From NCBI RefSeq assembly GCF_023656415.1, contig NZ_JAMOIL010000001.1:186001-250000 (forward strand): 64,000 bases of DNA, written 5' to 3'. This document shows positions 25,918 through 40,288 of this stretch, piece by piece; within the stretch, counting starts at the first letter, position 1, and every line of letters begins with the position of its first letter. The translations under genes and the position numbers were made by a program. Below the pieces are notes generated by a model. The model had not been told where the DNA came from and ran no database searches. It worked only from the letters and a program-made list of their open reading frames with translations. Source of the stretch: Nocardioides bruguierae (GTDB taxonomy: Bacteria; Actinomycetota; Actinomycetes; Propionibacteriales; Nocardioidaceae).

Positions 25918-26562
25918 ATGATGCTGCTGCTGATCGCGATGACCGGCCTGCTCGGGACGATCGTCTGGTACGTCGTGGCGGCCGGCCGCGCGCCCGCGCC
26001 GGCCGGCGCGAGCTCCGGCGTGTCCGCCCGGACCGAGCTGGGTCGTCTGCTGCGCACCGAGGGCCTCCACCACGCCGACGCGGCCTACGTCATGACGGCC
26101 ACCACGCGCGTGGACGTGTCGGTGCTGAGCGCGTGGGCGCACCGCCACGACGCCCACGTCCTGGCGGCCGTCGTCCGCGCTGGGACCGACGAGGACGAGA
26201 TGCGCCGCCACCTGGCCGACGACACGCTGCCGGACCTCGCGGCGCTGCGACGCTACGCGGCCGACCAGGAGGTGCGGGTTGTGGCGCGCGCCGCCCGACC
26301 GGTCGTCCGTGCCGAGGGCGGCTCGGCGCTGCCCGAGGTCACCGCCCCGGGCATGCCCGCCGCGGACGCCCCCGTGGTGTCGATGCCGGAGCCCACGACC
26401 GCCTCGGGCATCCCGCTGCGCGAGATGCTGGGGGACGAGGAGGAGCTGCTGGCTCCGGGCGGAACCGAGACCGTGGCGGGGCTGACCATCACCCACCCGG
26501 GCAGCTGGCCCTACGGAGGACTCGAGGAGACCGGCCGCGCCGGCCGCCGTCACGTGGCCTGA
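25918..26562 (+). CDS. Membrane-anchored protein of unknown function
   Basis: The 214-residue product starts with a TM helix (MMLLLIAMTGLLGTIVWYVV in part, residues 1-22) and continues as a soluble helical domain (35-130) and a Pro/acidic tail with ASGIPLREMLGDEEEL. No known domain is recognised. ATG 25918 or 25921 is chosen because AAGGGGAAG lies about 7 nt upstream and the TM helix begins there. A frame from 25759 would add 53 residues read through the structured leader. It converges on the MBL hydrolase gene with a 10-bp gap. Confidence 0.65.
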   Translation: MMLLLIAMTGLLGTIVWYVVAAGRAPAPAGASSGVSARTELGRLLRTEGLHHADAAYVMTATTRVDVSVLSAWAHRHDAHVLAAVVRAGTDEDEMRRHLADDTLPDLAALRRYAADQEVRVVARAARPVVRAEGGSALPEVTAPGMPAADAPVVSMPEPTTASGIPLREMLGDEEELLAPGGTETVAGLTITHPGSWPYGGLEETGRAGRRHVA

Positions 26563-26572
26563 GGCTCGCGTG

Positions 26573-27247
26573 TCACCAGCCCCGCGCTCGCCACTCGGCG
26601 AGGCGGGGACGCTCCGTACCGAGGGTGGAGTCGTCCCCGTGCCCGGGGTAGAACCACGTGTCGTCGCGGAAGCGTGCGAAGACTTTCGTCTCCAGGTCGT
26701 CCATGATGGAGGCGAACGCCTCGGGGTCCGGCGTCCTGCCCGGACCACCGGGGAACAGCGAGTCGCCGGTGAACAGGTGGGCGCGGCCGCCGGGCTCGGT
26801 GAACGCCAGCACGATCGCGCCGGGGGTGTGCCCGGTGACCCGCACGACCTCCACGGCACAGGAGCCCACGGCCACGGTGTCCCCGTCGGAGACCTCCCGC
26901 GTGACCGACACCCCCGTCTGCTCGGACACCGCCGCGGCGTCCGGGGCGCCCACGACCACCTCGGCGCCGGTCGCGGCCACGACGTCGGCCAGCGCCCGGT
27001 GGTGGTCCCAGTGCTGGTGCGTGGTGACGACCGCACGGAGCCGCTCCGGGTCGAGGACGGTCAGCAGCGTGGGTGCGTCGTCCGCCGCGTCCACCAGCAC
27101 CTGGTCGCCGGTGGAGAGGCACGTGAGCAGGTAGGCGTTGTTCGCCATGCGCGGGTCGACCGCGACCTTGGTCACGCGCAGGTCGCCGATCTCCCGGACG
27201 GCGGGCGGACCGCCGACGGTGACCTGGCCGGTGTAGCTCTCGCTCAT
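26573..27247 (-). CDS. MBL-fold metallo-hydrolase (glyoxalase II-like)
   Basis: The 224-residue protein carries all metallo-beta-lactamase-fold metal motifs: THQHWDHH (HxHxDH), the second-shell GHTPGA, GDSLF and the C-terminal PGHG. Length and motif spacing match hydroxyacylglutathione hydrolase-like enzymes, but actinobacteria lack glutathione, so a mycothiol or other thioester, or an unrelated substrate, is likely. The gene is divergent from uvrA across 200 bp. A cleanly spaced GAGGAG precedes ATG 27247. Confidence 0.9.
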   Translation of the reverse strand: MSESYTGQVTVGGPPAVREIGDLRVTKVAVDPRMANNAYLLTCLSTGDQVLVDAADDAPTLLTVLDPERLRAVVTTHQHWDHHRALADVVAATGAEVVVGAPDAAAVSEQTGVSVTREVSDGDTVAVGSCAVEVVRVTGHTPGAIVLAFTEPGGRAHLFTGDSLFPGGPGRTPDPEAFASIMDDLETKVFARFRDDTWFYPGHGDDSTLGTERPRLAEWRARGW

Positions 27248-27353
27248 GGGGTGCTCCTCGTCCGCCCGCGTGGGGCCCGGTCGTGCGGTGGGCGCTCACC
27301 CACCCGGGGTGTCGGTGGCGCGTGAGAGGCTGGGACCTCCCTGGCGAACACCG

Positions 27354-27380
27354 TAGGCTGGGGAACGCACGTTCGAACGT
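27354..27380 (+). promoter_or_regulatory. uvrA promoter: TAGGCT -10 and a 12-bp palindrome at the start point
   Basis: TAGGCT (27354-27359) is a plausible -10. The perfect palindrome ACGTTCGAACGT (27369-27380) begins a few bases after the expected +1, an operator-like position. It is not the CGAAC-N4-GTTCG SOS box of actinobacterial LexA, because the half sites face the other way. A single CGAAC half site lies at 27345-27349. Confidence 0.45.
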
Positions 27381-27448
27381 CTGCCGTCCCCGACACTCCG
27401 TGGCCCCGCCACGCCCGTGGGGCGGCACCCTGCCTGGAGAGGACCCCT

Positions 27449-30484
<3,036 letters not shown>

Positions 30485-30537
30485 CCCCGCGACGCGCTGG
30501 TCGCCGCGACGAGCCGCTCGTGCTGGGCGGGCCCCGG

Positions 30538-30543
30538 TAGGTT
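30538..30543 (+). promoter_or_regulatory. -10 element TAGGTT before the Rieske gene
   Basis: TAGGTT would start a transcript near 30550, giving a leader of about 55 nt with GCAGGAG before GTG 30604. Confidence 0.4.
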
Positions 30544-30603
30544 CGGCACACCGACGGGGCGCGTGCGCGCCTCGGGACCCGCACCGGACCGCAGGAGAAC
30601 GCC

Positions 30604-31089
30604 GTGACCGACGCCCAGCAGACCGACTCCTCCACCACGGACCAGCACTCGGGCTCCACCGGGTGCTGCTGCGGCGCCGGGCACGGCCTGAGCCGCCGCC
30701 GCGCCCTCGGGCTGGGCGCAGCCGGCCTCACGGCGCCGGTGCTGGCTGCCTGCGGCTCCTCCGAGGAGGCCGCCACCGACACCGAGCCGACCGCCACGTC
30801 CGGCGAGGCCCTCGGGGCCGCGGCCGACGTGCCGGTGGGCAGTGGCGTGATCTACACCGACGCCGAGGTCGTCGTCACCCAGCCCACCGAGGGCGAGTAC
30901 AAGGGCTTCTCGGCCGTCTGCACGCACCAGGGCTGCATCGTCAGCCAGATCAGCGCCGACGGGATCGTCTGCACCTGCCACAACTCGGTCTTCGACGTCG
31001 CGACCGGCGAGGTCGTCTCCGGCCCTGCCCCGTCCCCGCTGGGCAGCGTCGAGGTGACCGTCGACGGCGACGAGGTCACGGTCGCCTGA
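30604..31089 (+). CDS. Rieske [2Fe-2S] Tat lipoprotein
   Basis: The 161-residue protein has a Tat signal (SRRRALGLG at 30-38) and a lipobox LAAC with Cys 50, so it should be exported folded and lipid-anchored outside the membrane. The Rieske site is C106-x-H108 and C123-x2-H126, with C111 and C125 placed for the structural disulfide (CTHQGC and CTCH). It resembles small stand-alone Rieske proteins of actinobacteria whose electron partner is unknown. Three consecutive Cys (21-23) in the N-region before the Tat motif are odd. It sits between uvrA and uvrC. Confidence 0.92.
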   Translation: MTDAQQTDSSTTDQHSGSTGCCCGAGHGLSRRRALGLGAAGLTAPVLAACGSSEEAATDTEPTATSGEALGAAADVPVGSGVIYTDAEVVVTQPTEGEYKGFSAVCTHQGCIVSQISADGIVCTCHNSVFDVATGEVVSGPAPSPLGSVEVTVDGDEVTVA

Positions 31090-31134
31090 GACCAGGGCCG
31101 CGTCGCGGGTGACGCACCTGTCGGACCCGGCTCG

Positions 31135-31140
31135 TAGGCT
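31135..31140 (+). promoter_or_regulatory. -10 element TAGGCT, leaderless start of uvrC
   Basis: TAGGCT is followed by 6 nt and GTG 31147. Confidence 0.62.
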
Positions 31141-31146
31141 GACGCG

Positions 31147-33219
31147 GTGGCTGCACGACGCGTGACGAGGACCTCCGACCCCCTGTCCTACCGACCCGAG
31201 CCGGGCACCATCCCCACGCAGCCAGGGGTCTACAAGTTCCGGGACGGCCACGGCCGCGTCATCTACGTGGGCAAGGCCAACAGCCTGCGGGCGAGGCTCT
31301 CGAACTACTTCCAGCCGATCCACAACCTGCACCCGCGCACGGCGACCATGGTCACGACCGCGCGCAGCGTGGAGTGGACGGTGGTCAACACCGAGGTCGA
31401 GGCGCTCCAGCTGGAGTACTCCTGGATCAAGGAGTTCGACCCCCGGTTCAACGTCAAGTACCGCGACGACAAGTCCTACCCGTGGCTCGCTGTGACGATG
31501 TCGGAGGAGTTTCCCCGGGTGATGGTCGGCCGGGGCGCCAAGCGACGCGGCACCCGCTACTTCGGGCCCTACAGCCACGCCTGGGCCATCCGCGAGACCG
31601 TCGACGTGCTCCTGCGCGTCTTCCCGATGCGCTCGTGCAGCAACGGCGTGTTCAAGCGCTCCGCCCAGATCGGCCGGCCGTGCCTGCTGGGCTACATCGA
31701 CAAGTGCTCCGCGCCCTGCGTCGGCAAGGTCTCTCCGGAGGAGCACCGCGCGATCGTGGACGACTTCTGCGACTTCATGGGCGGGCGCACCCAGGCGTTC
31801 GTCCGACGCGTGGAGAAGGAGATGTACGCGGCCAGCGAGGACCTCGACTTCGAGCGCGCGGCCCGGCTGCGCGACGACCTCGGGGCCATGAACCGCGCCC
31901 TGGAGAAGCAGGCCGTCGTCCTCGGCGACGGGGCGGACGCCGACGTCGTCGCCCTGGCGGAGGACCCGCTCGAGGTGGCCGTGCAGGTGTTCTACGTCCG
32001 CGGCGGCCGCATCCGCGGGCAGCGTGGCTGGGTGGCGGACCGGATGGACTCCGGCGACACCGCCGACCTGGTCGAGACCTTCCTGCTCCAGCTCTACGCC
32101 GGGGAGTCGGGGGAGGCGGTGCCCAAGGAGATCCTGGTGCCGCAGATGCCCACCGACACCGAGACCCTCGAGGAGCTGCTGGGGGAGCGGCGCGGCTCCC
32201 GCGTCCAGGTCCGGGTCCCGCAGCGCGGGGACAAGCGCACGTTGCTGGAGACGGTGGAGAAGAACGCGAAGCAGTCCCTGGCGCTGCACAAGACCAAGCG
32301 CGCCAGCGACCTGACCACCCGCAACCGGGCCCTGGAGGAGATCCAGGAGGCGCTCGCGCTCGACGACGTGCCGCTGCGCATCGAGTGCTACGACATCTCC
32401 AACCTGCAGGGCACCGAGGTCGTCGCGTCCATGGTGGTCTTCGAGGACGGCCTGGCCCGCAAGTCCGAGTACCGGCGCTTCGTCATCAAGGGCGTCGACG
32501 GGCAGAACGACGTCGCGTCCATGCACGAGGTCATCACCCGCAGGTTCAGGCGGCTGCTCGACGAGCAGGCGCGCAGCGAGTACCGCCCCGGGGACGGCGA
32601 CAGCGGTCCGATGCTGGTCGACCCGGAGACGGGCCGCCCGCGCAAGTTCGCCTACCAGCCGGGACTCGTGGTCGTGGACGGAGGCCCGCCGCAGGTCGCG
32701 GCCGCCAAGGCGGCCCTCGACGAGCTGGGCATCGACGACGTGCCGGTGTGCGGGCTGGCCAAGCGGCTGGAGGAGGTCTGGATCCCGGACGACGAGGACC
32801 CGGTGATCCTCCCGCGCACCTCCGAGGGGCTCTACCTGCTCCAGCGCCTGCGCGACGAGGCCCACCGCTTCGCCATCACCCACCACCGCAGCCGCCGCTC
32901 GAAGTCCATGGTCGAGTCGGTCCTCGACGACGTGCCGGGCCTCGGTGAGGTGCGGCGCAAGACCCTCATGACCCACTTCGGGTCCCTGAAGAAGCTCCGT
33001 GCGGCCACCGTCGAGGAGATCGCCGCCGTGCCCGGCATCGGCCCGCGCACGGCCACGGCGATCAAGACGGCGGTCGACCCCGGTGGGTCGCAGCCTGCCG
33101 AAGGCGCCGCGAGCGGCGAGGATGGGAACGGCACCGACGCGTCCACGACCCCCTCGACCTCCACGGGCGAGCGCGGGTGGGTCGTCAACACCGCCACCGG
33201 CGAGATCGAGGAAGCATGA
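31147..33219 (+). CDS. uvrC: Excinuclease ABC subunit UvrC
   Basis: The 690-residue nuclease makes both incisions around UvrB-bound damage. The N-terminal GIY-YIG domain is seen in GVYKFRD and [14 protein letters not shown] (about 22-55). A UVR motif lies near 232-245 ([13 protein letters not shown]), and the RNase H-like domain includes [10 protein letters not shown] and VVDGGPPQV. Tandem HhH motifs close the conserved part ([26 protein letters not shown]). A Thr/Ser-rich tail follows. Its TGA overlaps the rapZ ATG. Confidence 0.96.
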   Translation: MAARRVTRTSDPLSYRPEPGTIPTQPGVYKFRDGHGRVIYVGKANSLRARLSNYFQPIHNLHPRTATMVTTARSVEWTVVNTEVEALQLEYSWIKEFDPRFNVKYRDDKSYPWLAVTMSEEFPRVMVGRGAKRRGTRYFGPYSHAWAIRETVDVLLRVFPMRSCSNGVFKRSAQIGRPCLLGYIDKCSAPCVGKVSPEEHRAIVDDFCDFMGGRTQAFVRRVEKEMYAASEDLDFERAARLRDDLGAMNRALEKQAVVLGDGADADVVALAEDPLEVAVQVFYVRGGRIRGQRGWVADRMDSGDTADLVETFLLQLYAGESGEAVPKEILVPQMPTDTETLEELLGERRGSRVQVRVPQRGDKRTLLETVEKNAKQSLALHKTKRASDLTTRNRALEEIQEALALDDVPLRIECYDISNLQGTEVVASMVVFEDGLARKSEYRRFVIKGVDGQNDVASMHEVITRRFRRLLDEQARSEYRPGDGDSGPMLVDPETGRPRKFAYQPGLVVVDGGPPQVAAAKAALDELGIDDVPVCGLAKRLEEVWIPDDEDPVILPRTSEGLYLLQRLRDEAHRFAITHHRSRRSKSMVESVLDDVPGLGEVRRKTLMTHFGSLKKLRAATVEEIAAVPGIGPRTATAIKTAVDPGGSQPAEGAASGEDGNGTDASTTPSTSTGERGWVVNTATGEIEEA

Positions 33220-34151
33220 GCACCAGCAGCGAACCCGTGAGCCACACCGGCAGCGACTCCGGCAGCGATGCGCCGGCGTCGCCGGGGCAGGCCGAGGCAG
33301 GACCCCTCGTGGTCGTCACCGGGATGACCGGTGCCGGGCGCAGCACCGCCGCCAAGGAGCTGGAGGACCTCGGGTACTACGTCGTGGACAACCTCCCGCC
33401 GAGCCTGCTGGTGGACGTGGTCCGGCTGGTCGACGACAGTCGCGGCGTGGCCCAGCCGGTCGCGGTGGTGGTCGACGTGCGGTCGGGGTCGTTCTTCGAC
33501 TCCCTCCAGCAGCACCTGGCCGAGGGGGCGCACGGACGACGGTCCACGCTGCTCTTCCTCGAGGCCGGTGACGAGGTCCTGGTGCGGCGCCAGGAGGCGG
33601 CCCGCCGCCCGCACCCGCTCCAGGGCAGCGGTCGGCTCCTCGACGGCCTGCAGCGCGAGCGCGAGGTGCTCGCCGCCCTGCGTGGCGACGCCGACCTGCT
33701 GATCGACACCACGTCGCTGAACGTCCACCAGCTGACCAAGCGCATCCGCGAGTCCTTCGGCGACCCGGAGTCCACGCGCCTGCGCATTCGCGTCGTCAGC
33801 TTCGGCTTCAAGTACGGCATCCCGGTCGACGCCGACTACGTCGCGGACATGCGGTTCCTGCCGAACCCGCACTGGATCCCCGAGCTGCGCGCCTCCACGG
33901 GCCGCGACGCGGAGGTCTCCGACTACGTGCTCTCCCAGCCGGGCGCGGCCGAGTTCCTGGACGGCTACCTGCCGGTGCTCACGGGCGTCGCCGAGGGCTA
34001 CGTGCGCGAGGGCAAGCGCTTCATGCGGATCGCCATCGGCTGCACCGGGGGCAAGCACCGCAGCGTCGCCATGACCGAGGAGGTGGCCCGACGTCTCGTC
34101 GAGCAGGGCCTCCAGGCGACGACCACCCACCGCGACCTGGGGCGGGAGTGA
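33216..34151 (+). CDS. rapZ: RNase adapter/nucleotide-binding protein RapZ (YvcJ)
   Basis: The 311-residue P-loop protein has Walker A GMTGAGRS (about 36-43), the DNLPPSLL motif and the C-terminal [11 protein letters not shown] signature of the RapZ/YvcJ family. In E. coli RapZ controls glmS through sRNA decay; in actinobacteria its role is less clear but it is linked to cell-envelope control. ATG 33216 overlaps the uvrC stop (ATGA), and its stop overlaps the yvcK start (GTGA). The N-terminal 30 residues are a Ser/Gly-rich extension. Confidence 0.95.
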   Translation: MSTSSEPVSHTGSDSGSDAPASPGQAEAGPLVVVTGMTGAGRSTAAKELEDLGYYVVDNLPPSLLVDVVRLVDDSRGVAQPVAVVVDVRSGSFFDSLQQHLAEGAHGRRSTLLFLEAGDEVLVRRQEAARRPHPLQGSGRLLDGLQREREVLAALRGDADLLIDTTSLNVHQLTKRIRESFGDPESTRLRIRVVSFGFKYGIPVDADYVADMRFLPNPHWIPELRASTGRDAEVSDYVLSQPGAAEFLDGYLPVLTGVAEGYVREGKRFMRIAIGCTGGKHRSVAMTEEVARRLVEQGLQATTTHRDLGRE

Positions 34152-35227
34152 GCACCCGACGTGTCGTCGCGCTCGGCGGCGGGCACGGGCTGCACGCCAC
34201 GCTGCGCGCGCTGCGCGAGCTCAGCTACGACGGCGTCGTGGACGAGGTGACCGCGGTGGTCACCGTGGCGGACAACGGCGGTTCCTCGGGCCGGCTGCGG
34301 GGGGAGTTCGGGGTGCTGCCGCCGGGGGACCTGCGGATGGCCCTGGCGGCGCTCTGCGGCTCCGACGACTGGGGCGGCACGTGGGAGCGGGTGCTCCAGC
34401 ACCGCTTCGCCGGCGACGGCGAGATGCGGGGCCACAACGTCGGCAACCTGCTGATCGTGGCGCTCTGGGAGCAGCTGGGTGACCTTGTCGCCGCCCTGGA
34501 CCTCGTGGGGAGGCTGCTCGGGGCGCAGGGCCGGGTGCTGCCCATGGCGCTCTCGCCGATGGACATCCGGGCGCAGGTGCGCGGCGCCGACCCCGGGGCC
34601 CCGGACGCGGTCTCGACCGTCCGTGGCCAGGTGGAGGTGGCCACCACCCCGGGTCGGATCGAGTCCGTGGCCCTGGAGCCGCACGACCCGGTCCCGTGCG
34701 ACGAGGCGCTCGCCGCGGTGAGCGTGGCCGACTGGGTGCTGCTGGGGCCCGGCTCGTGGTTCACCTCCGTGCTCCCGCACCTGATGGTGCCCGGCCTGCG
34801 GGAGGCGCTGGTGAGCACGCGCGCCCGGGTGGCCGTCGTCCTGAACCTGGCCGAGCAGCCGGGGGAGACCGGCGGCTTCGCGCCCGCCGACCACCTGCGC
34901 GTCCTGCGCGAGCACGCCCCCGACCTGCGCGTCGACGCCGTGGTGGTCGACCCCCGCATGCTCGACGGCCGGACCCTCCCCGCCCTCGAGCGAGAGGCGG
35001 CCGGCTGCGGCGCGCGCCTCGTCGTCACGCCGGTGGCCATGGCCGACGGCACCCCGCGGCACGACGTGCACCTGCTCGCGGGCGCGCTGGAGGGGCTCGT
35101 CACCGATTCCGGGGATGACACGGGCCGCGGCACGGGTCACGACACCGGGCACGACACCGGGCGCGACACCGTCCCCGGAACGGGTGCGCAGGGAGTCCGC
35201 GTGGCAGGATCGTCCGCATGGCGATGA
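34148..35227 (+). CDS. yvcK: YvcK/CofD-like gluconeogenesis and morphology factor
   Basis: The 359-residue CofD-fold protein begins [14 protein letters not shown] and has the [14 protein letters not shown] loop typical of YvcK (UDP-sugar binding, peptidoglycan and carbon-flow control). Its stop overlaps whiA by 10 nt. The C-terminal 40 residues are a [12 protein letters not shown] repeat encoded by a 12-bp DNA repeat and are not part of the family fold. Confidence 0.94.
   Translation: MSTRRVVALGGGHGLHATLRALRELSYDGVVDEVTAVVTVADNGGSSGRLRGEFGVLPPGDLRMALAALCGSDDWGGTWERVLQHRFAGDGEMRGHNVGNLLIVALWEQLGDLVAALDLVGRLLGAQGRVLPMALSPMDIRAQVRGADPGAPDAVSTVRGQVEVATTPGRIESVALEPHDPVPCDEALAAVSVADWVLLGPGSWFTSVLPHLMVPGLREALVSTRARVAVVLNLAEQPGETGGFAPADHLRVLREHAPDLRVDAVVVDPRMLDGRTLPALEREAAGCGARLVVTPVAMADGTPRHDVHLLAGALEGLVTDSGDDTGRGTGHDTGHDTGRDTVPGTGAQGVRVAGSSAWR
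35138..35172 (+). repeat. 12-bp repeat in the 3' end of yvcK
   Basis: CACGACACCGGG occurs at 35138-35149 and 35150-35161 and continues imperfectly. It encodes the HDTG tail of YvcK, just before the whiA promoter. Confidence 0.65.
35205..35210 (+). promoter_or_regulatory. -10 element CAGGAT inside yvcK, possible leaderless whiA start
   Basis: CAGGAT is followed by 7 nt and ATG 35218. It would give whiA a transcript separate from uvrC-rapZ-yvcK. Confidence 0.4.
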
Positions 35228-36204
35228 CGGCACAGGTCAAGGCGGAGCTCGCGAACACGCAGGTCACCCGCACGTGCTGCCGCAAGGCCGAGGTGGCGAC
35301 GATGCTGCGGTTCGCCGGTGGCCTCCACCTGGTGAGCGGCAAGGTCGTCATCGAGGCCGAGCTCGACACGGGTGCAGCCGCACGGCGGCTCCGCAAGGAC
35401 ATCGCCGAGGTCTTCAACGCCTCCTCCGAGATCGTGATGGTGCAGGGCAACGGCCTGCGCAAGGGCAGCCGCTACCTCGTCCGGGTCCACCGGGACGGGG
35501 ACGCGCTGGCCCGCCAGACCGGCCTCCTGGACCAGCGTGGCCGACCGGTGCGGGGCCTCCCGCCCGCCGTCGTCTCCGGCGGCACCTGCGACGCGGTCGC
35601 CGCGTGGCGCGGCGCCTTCCTCGCGCACGGCTCGCTGACCGAGCCGGGCCGCTCGAGCTCCATGGAGATCACCTGCCCGGGTTCCGAGGCCGCCCTCGCG
35701 CTCGTCGGCGTCGCACGTCGCCTCGGGATCTCGGCCAAGGCACGGGAGGTGCGCGGCGTCGACCGCGTGGTCGTCCGCGACGGCGACGCCATCGGGCAGC
35801 TGCTGACCCGACTGGGGGCGCACGAGTCGCTGCTGGCGTGGGAGGAGCGTCGGATGCGCCGCGAGGTGCGTGCCACGGCCAACCGGCTCGCCAACTTCGA
35901 CGACGCCAACCTCCGCCGCTCGGCCCGGGCCGCCGTCGCGGCCGGTGCCCGGGTGGAGCGCGCGCTGGAGATCCTCGGCGACGAGGTGCCCGACCACCTC
36001 AAGCTCGCCGGCGCGTTGCGGATCGAGCACAAGCAGGCGTCCCTGGAGGAGCTGGGCCAGCTGCACGACCCCGTGCTCACGAAGGACGCGATCGCCGGAC
36101 GCATCCGCCGGCTCCTGGCGATGGCCGACAAGCGTGCCGAGGACCTGGGCATCCCCGACACCGAGTCGTCGCTGACCGCCGAGATGCTCGCCGACGAGGC
36201 CTGA
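35218..36204 (+). CDS. whiA: Sporulation/division transcription factor WhiA
   Basis: The 328-residue WhiA has the N-terminal LAGLIDADG-like homing-endonuclease fold ([11 protein letters not shown] to about 215) and a C-terminal HTH domain ([29 protein letters not shown]). WhiA activates division genes with WhiB in Streptomyces and is kept in non-sporulating actinobacteria. Position after rapZ and yvcK is the universal Gram-positive order. Confidence 0.96.
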   Translation: MAMTAQVKAELANTQVTRTCCRKAEVATMLRFAGGLHLVSGKVVIEAELDTGAAARRLRKDIAEVFNASSEIVMVQGNGLRKGSRYLVRVHRDGDALARQTGLLDQRGRPVRGLPPAVVSGGTCDAVAAWRGAFLAHGSLTEPGRSSSMEITCPGSEAALALVGVARRLGISAKAREVRGVDRVVVRDGDAIGQLLTRLGAHESLLAWEERRMRREVRATANRLANFDDANLRRSARAAVAAGARVERALEILGDEVPDHLKLAGALRIEHKQASLEELGQLHDPVLTKDAIAGRIRRLLAMADKRAEDLGIPDTESSLTAEMLADEA

Positions 36205-36205
36205 A

Positions 36206-36233
36206 CCGGGCGACGCGCCCGGCGGGGATTTTT
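36206..36233 (+). terminator. Intrinsic terminator after whiA
   Basis: CCGGGCG (36206-36212) and CGCCCGG (36216-36222) form a perfect 7-bp stem with a 3-nt loop. ATTTTT at 36228-36233 follows, one of the few U-tracts in this window. It lies 2 nt after the whiA stop and separates the uvrC-whiA operon from gap. Confidence 0.82.
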
Positions 36234-36375
36234 CGATCGTTCCAATCGCTCGTCGGGCGTGGCTTGGCAGATGCACGGTGGCCAGCACGTGACACGGCGG
36301 CGAGAGGAGTCCGACATCACCTCGTTACCTGCTCGTAGCACGGACGCCGCCATCCCGCTGGGGCCCTCGGCCCGC

Positions 36376-36381
36376 TAGGGT
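36376..36381 (+). promoter_or_regulatory. -10 element TAGGGT of the gap-pgk-tpiA operon
   Basis: TAGGGT is the best -10 in the 262-bp whiA-gap spacer. The start point would be about 36388, giving a leader of about 80 nt with AGCAGGAG before GTG 36467. No clear -35 is seen. Confidence 0.5.
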
Positions 36382-36454
36382 CGAGGGGTCTGGACCGAAC
36401 CAGGCCTCGCAGCGGCGGGACCGAACTCGCCGCGACCCTCACCTGACTATCTGA

Positions 36455-37462
<1,008 letters not shown>

Positions 37463-37463
37463 C

Positions 37464-38663
<1,200 letters not shown>

Positions 38664-38666
38664 CAC

Positions 38667-39455
38667 GTGGCACGCACCCCGCTGATGGCGGGCAACTGGA
38701 AGATGAACCTCACGCACGTCGAGGCCGTCGCCCTGGTCCAGAAGCTCGCCTGGACGCTGGACGACAAGAAGCACGACTACGCGGGCGTCGAGGTCGTCGT
38801 CGTCCCCCCGTTCACCGACCTGCGGTCGGTGCAGACGCTGGTGGACGGCGACAAGCTGAAGATCGCCTACGGCGCGCAGGACGTCTCCGCGCACGACGCG
38901 GGCGCCTACACCGGCGAGGTGTCGGCCGCGATGCTGGCGAAGCTCGGCTGCGGCTACGTCGTCACCGGTCACTCGGAGCGTCGTGAGTACCACGGCGAGT
39001 CCGACGCGCTGGTCAACACGAAGTCGCGCAAGGCGCTGGACGCCGGCATGACGCCGATCGTCTGCGTGGGCGAGCCCCTCGAGGTCCGCAAGGCGGGGGA
39101 GCAGGTCTCCTACACCCTCGAGCAGGTCGCCGGCAGCCTGGCGGGCTTCACCGCCGAGGAGGTGGCCGGCCTGGTCGTCGCCTACGAGCCCGTGTGGGCC
39201 ATCGGCACCGGCGAGGTCGCCACCCCCGAGGACGCCCAGGAGGTGTGCTCGGCCATCCGTGGCTGGGTCGCGGAGAACCTGGGCGCCGAGGCCGCGGACG
39301 CCGTCCGCGTGCTCTACGGCGGCTCGGTGAAGGCGGCCAACGCCGCCGCGATCATGGCCAAGGACGACGTGGACGGCTGCCTCGTGGGCGGGGCGAGCCT
39401 CGTCGCGGACGAGTTCGCAGGCATCTGCCGCTTCGCGGAACTGCCGGCCGTCTGA
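38667..39455 (+). CDS. tpiA: Triosephosphate isomerase
   Basis: The 262-residue TIM barrel has MAGNWKMN at the N-terminus, the catalytic His in TGHSERR and the catalytic Glu in [10 protein letters not shown]. The phosphate-binding YGGSVK follows. GTG 38667 is 3 nt after the pgk stop. Confidence 0.97.
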   Translation: MARTPLMAGNWKMNLTHVEAVALVQKLAWTLDDKKHDYAGVEVVVVPPFTDLRSVQTLVDGDKLKIAYGAQDVSAHDAGAYTGEVSAAMLAKLGCGYVVTGHSERREYHGESDALVNTKSRKALDAGMTPIVCVGEPLEVRKAGEQVSYTLEQVAGSLAGFTAEEVAGLVVAYEPVWAIGTGEVATPEDAQEVCSAIRGWVAENLGAEAADAVRVLYGGSVKAANAAAIMAKDDVDGCLVGGASLVADEFAGICRFAELPAV

Positions 39456-39498
39456 GCAGCACCCGACCCGTCGTCAGCGGGTCGTCGCAGGAACGTCG

Positions 39499-39537
39499 GG
39501 CACCGGCGGCGGGTCGCAAGGACCCGCTGCCGGTGCC
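39499..39537 (+). terminator. Hairpin terminator after tpiA
   Basis: Arms of 17 nt (39499-39515 and 39521-39537) pair with one G-U and a 5-nt loop GCAAG, followed by CTTCACCTT. The hairpin ends the glycolytic operon before the secG promoter. Confidence 0.82.
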
Positions 39538-39553
39538 CTTCACCTTCGTCGCC

Positions 39554-39559
39554 TAGGAT
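39554..39559 (+). promoter_or_regulatory. -10 element TAGGAT, leaderless start of secG
   Basis: TAGGAT is followed by 6 nt and GTG 39566. Confidence 0.62.
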
Positions 39560-39565
39560 GACGCC

Positions 39566-39796
39566 GTGGCTACCGTCTTCACCGTCCTGCTCGTGATCAC
39601 CAGCGTGCTGATGATCATGCTCGTCCTCCTGCACAAGGGCCGCGGTGGCGGCCTGTCCGACATGTTCGGTGGTGGCATGTCGAGCTCGCTGGGCGGCTCG
39701 TCGGTGGCGGAGAAGAACCTGGACCGCCTGACGATCGGCACCGGCGTGCTGTGGTTCGCCGTGACCATCGCCCTCGGGCTGATCCTGGCGTACTGA
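39566..39796 (+). CDS. secG: Preprotein translocase subunit SecG
   Basis: The 76-residue protein has two TM helices (about 4-23 and 55-75) joined by a Gly-rich loop with LLHKGRGGGLSDMFGG, the SecG signature. It supports SecYE/SecA protein export. It begins with GTG and a leaderless -10, and is followed 41 nt later by rbpA. Confidence 0.94.
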   Translation: MATVFTVLLVITSVLMIMLVLLHKGRGGGLSDMFGGGMSSSLGGSSVAEKNLDRLTIGTGVLWFAVTIALGLILAY

Positions 39797-39837
39797 CCGA
39801 CCTGGCCTACTGACGCGACGGGGACGAGGAGAGCACG

Positions 39838-40197
39838 ATGGCTGGTGGGGGAAACGCGATCCGGGGCAGCCGGGTCGGTGCGGGTCCGATGGGCGAGGCC
39901 GAGCGCGGCGAGGCGGCTCCCCGCCAGGCCGTCTCGTACTTCTGCTCGCGCGAGCACCGCGTGGTCGTGGCGTTCTCGGTCGAGGCCACCGTGCCCGACA
40001 CGTGGGACTGCCCGAAGTGCGGCCTGCCGGCCAGCGTCGACTCCGACAACCCGCCCCCGGCGCCCAAGATCGAGCCGTACAAGACGCACCTGGCCTACGT
40101 GAAGGAGCGCCGCTCCGACAAGGAGGCCGAGGACATCCTGGACGAGGCGCTCAGCCTGCTGCGCAGCCGCCGCAAGTCCGGCGACCTGATCTTCTGA
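39838..40197 (+). CDS. rbpA: RNA polymerase-binding protein RbpA
   Basis: The 119-residue RbpA begins GGGNAIRGSRVGAGPMGEAERG, quoted in part (residues 3-20), and has the zinc-like core FCSREH...CPKCGLPA. The C-terminal sigma-interaction domain is KIEPYKTHLAYVKERRS. RbpA binds RNA polymerase and the principal sigma factor and stabilises the open complex in actinobacteria. GAGGAGAG lies 5-12 nt before ATG 39838. Confidence 0.96.
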   Translation: MAGGGNAIRGSRVGAGPMGEAERGEAAPRQAVSYFCSREHRVVVAFSVEATVPDTWDCPKCGLPASVDSDNPPPAPKIEPYKTHLAYVKERRSDKEAEDILDEALSLLRSRRKSGDLIF

Positions 40198-40235
40198 TCC
40201 ACGGCCGGTCCGCGCGAGCGGCCGGCCCCGGGACG

Positions 40236-40273
40236 ACGAGAGCCCCTGACCCGTGCGGGTCAGGGGCTCTCGT
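40236..40273. terminator. Bidirectional hairpin terminator between rbpA and pgl
   Basis: A perfect 17-bp inverted repeat (arms 40236-40252 and 40257-40273) with loop GTGC lies between the convergent rbpA (+) and pgl (-) genes, 16 nt from the pgl stop. Confidence 0.88.
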
Positions 40274-40288
40274 GCGTCCGGAGCGGTC

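Noticed and set aside
27340..27380. LexA SOS box upstream of uvrA
   Set aside because: Only one CGAAC half site is present. The nearby palindrome has the half sites in the reverse order, so the CGAAC-N4-GTTCG box is not met.
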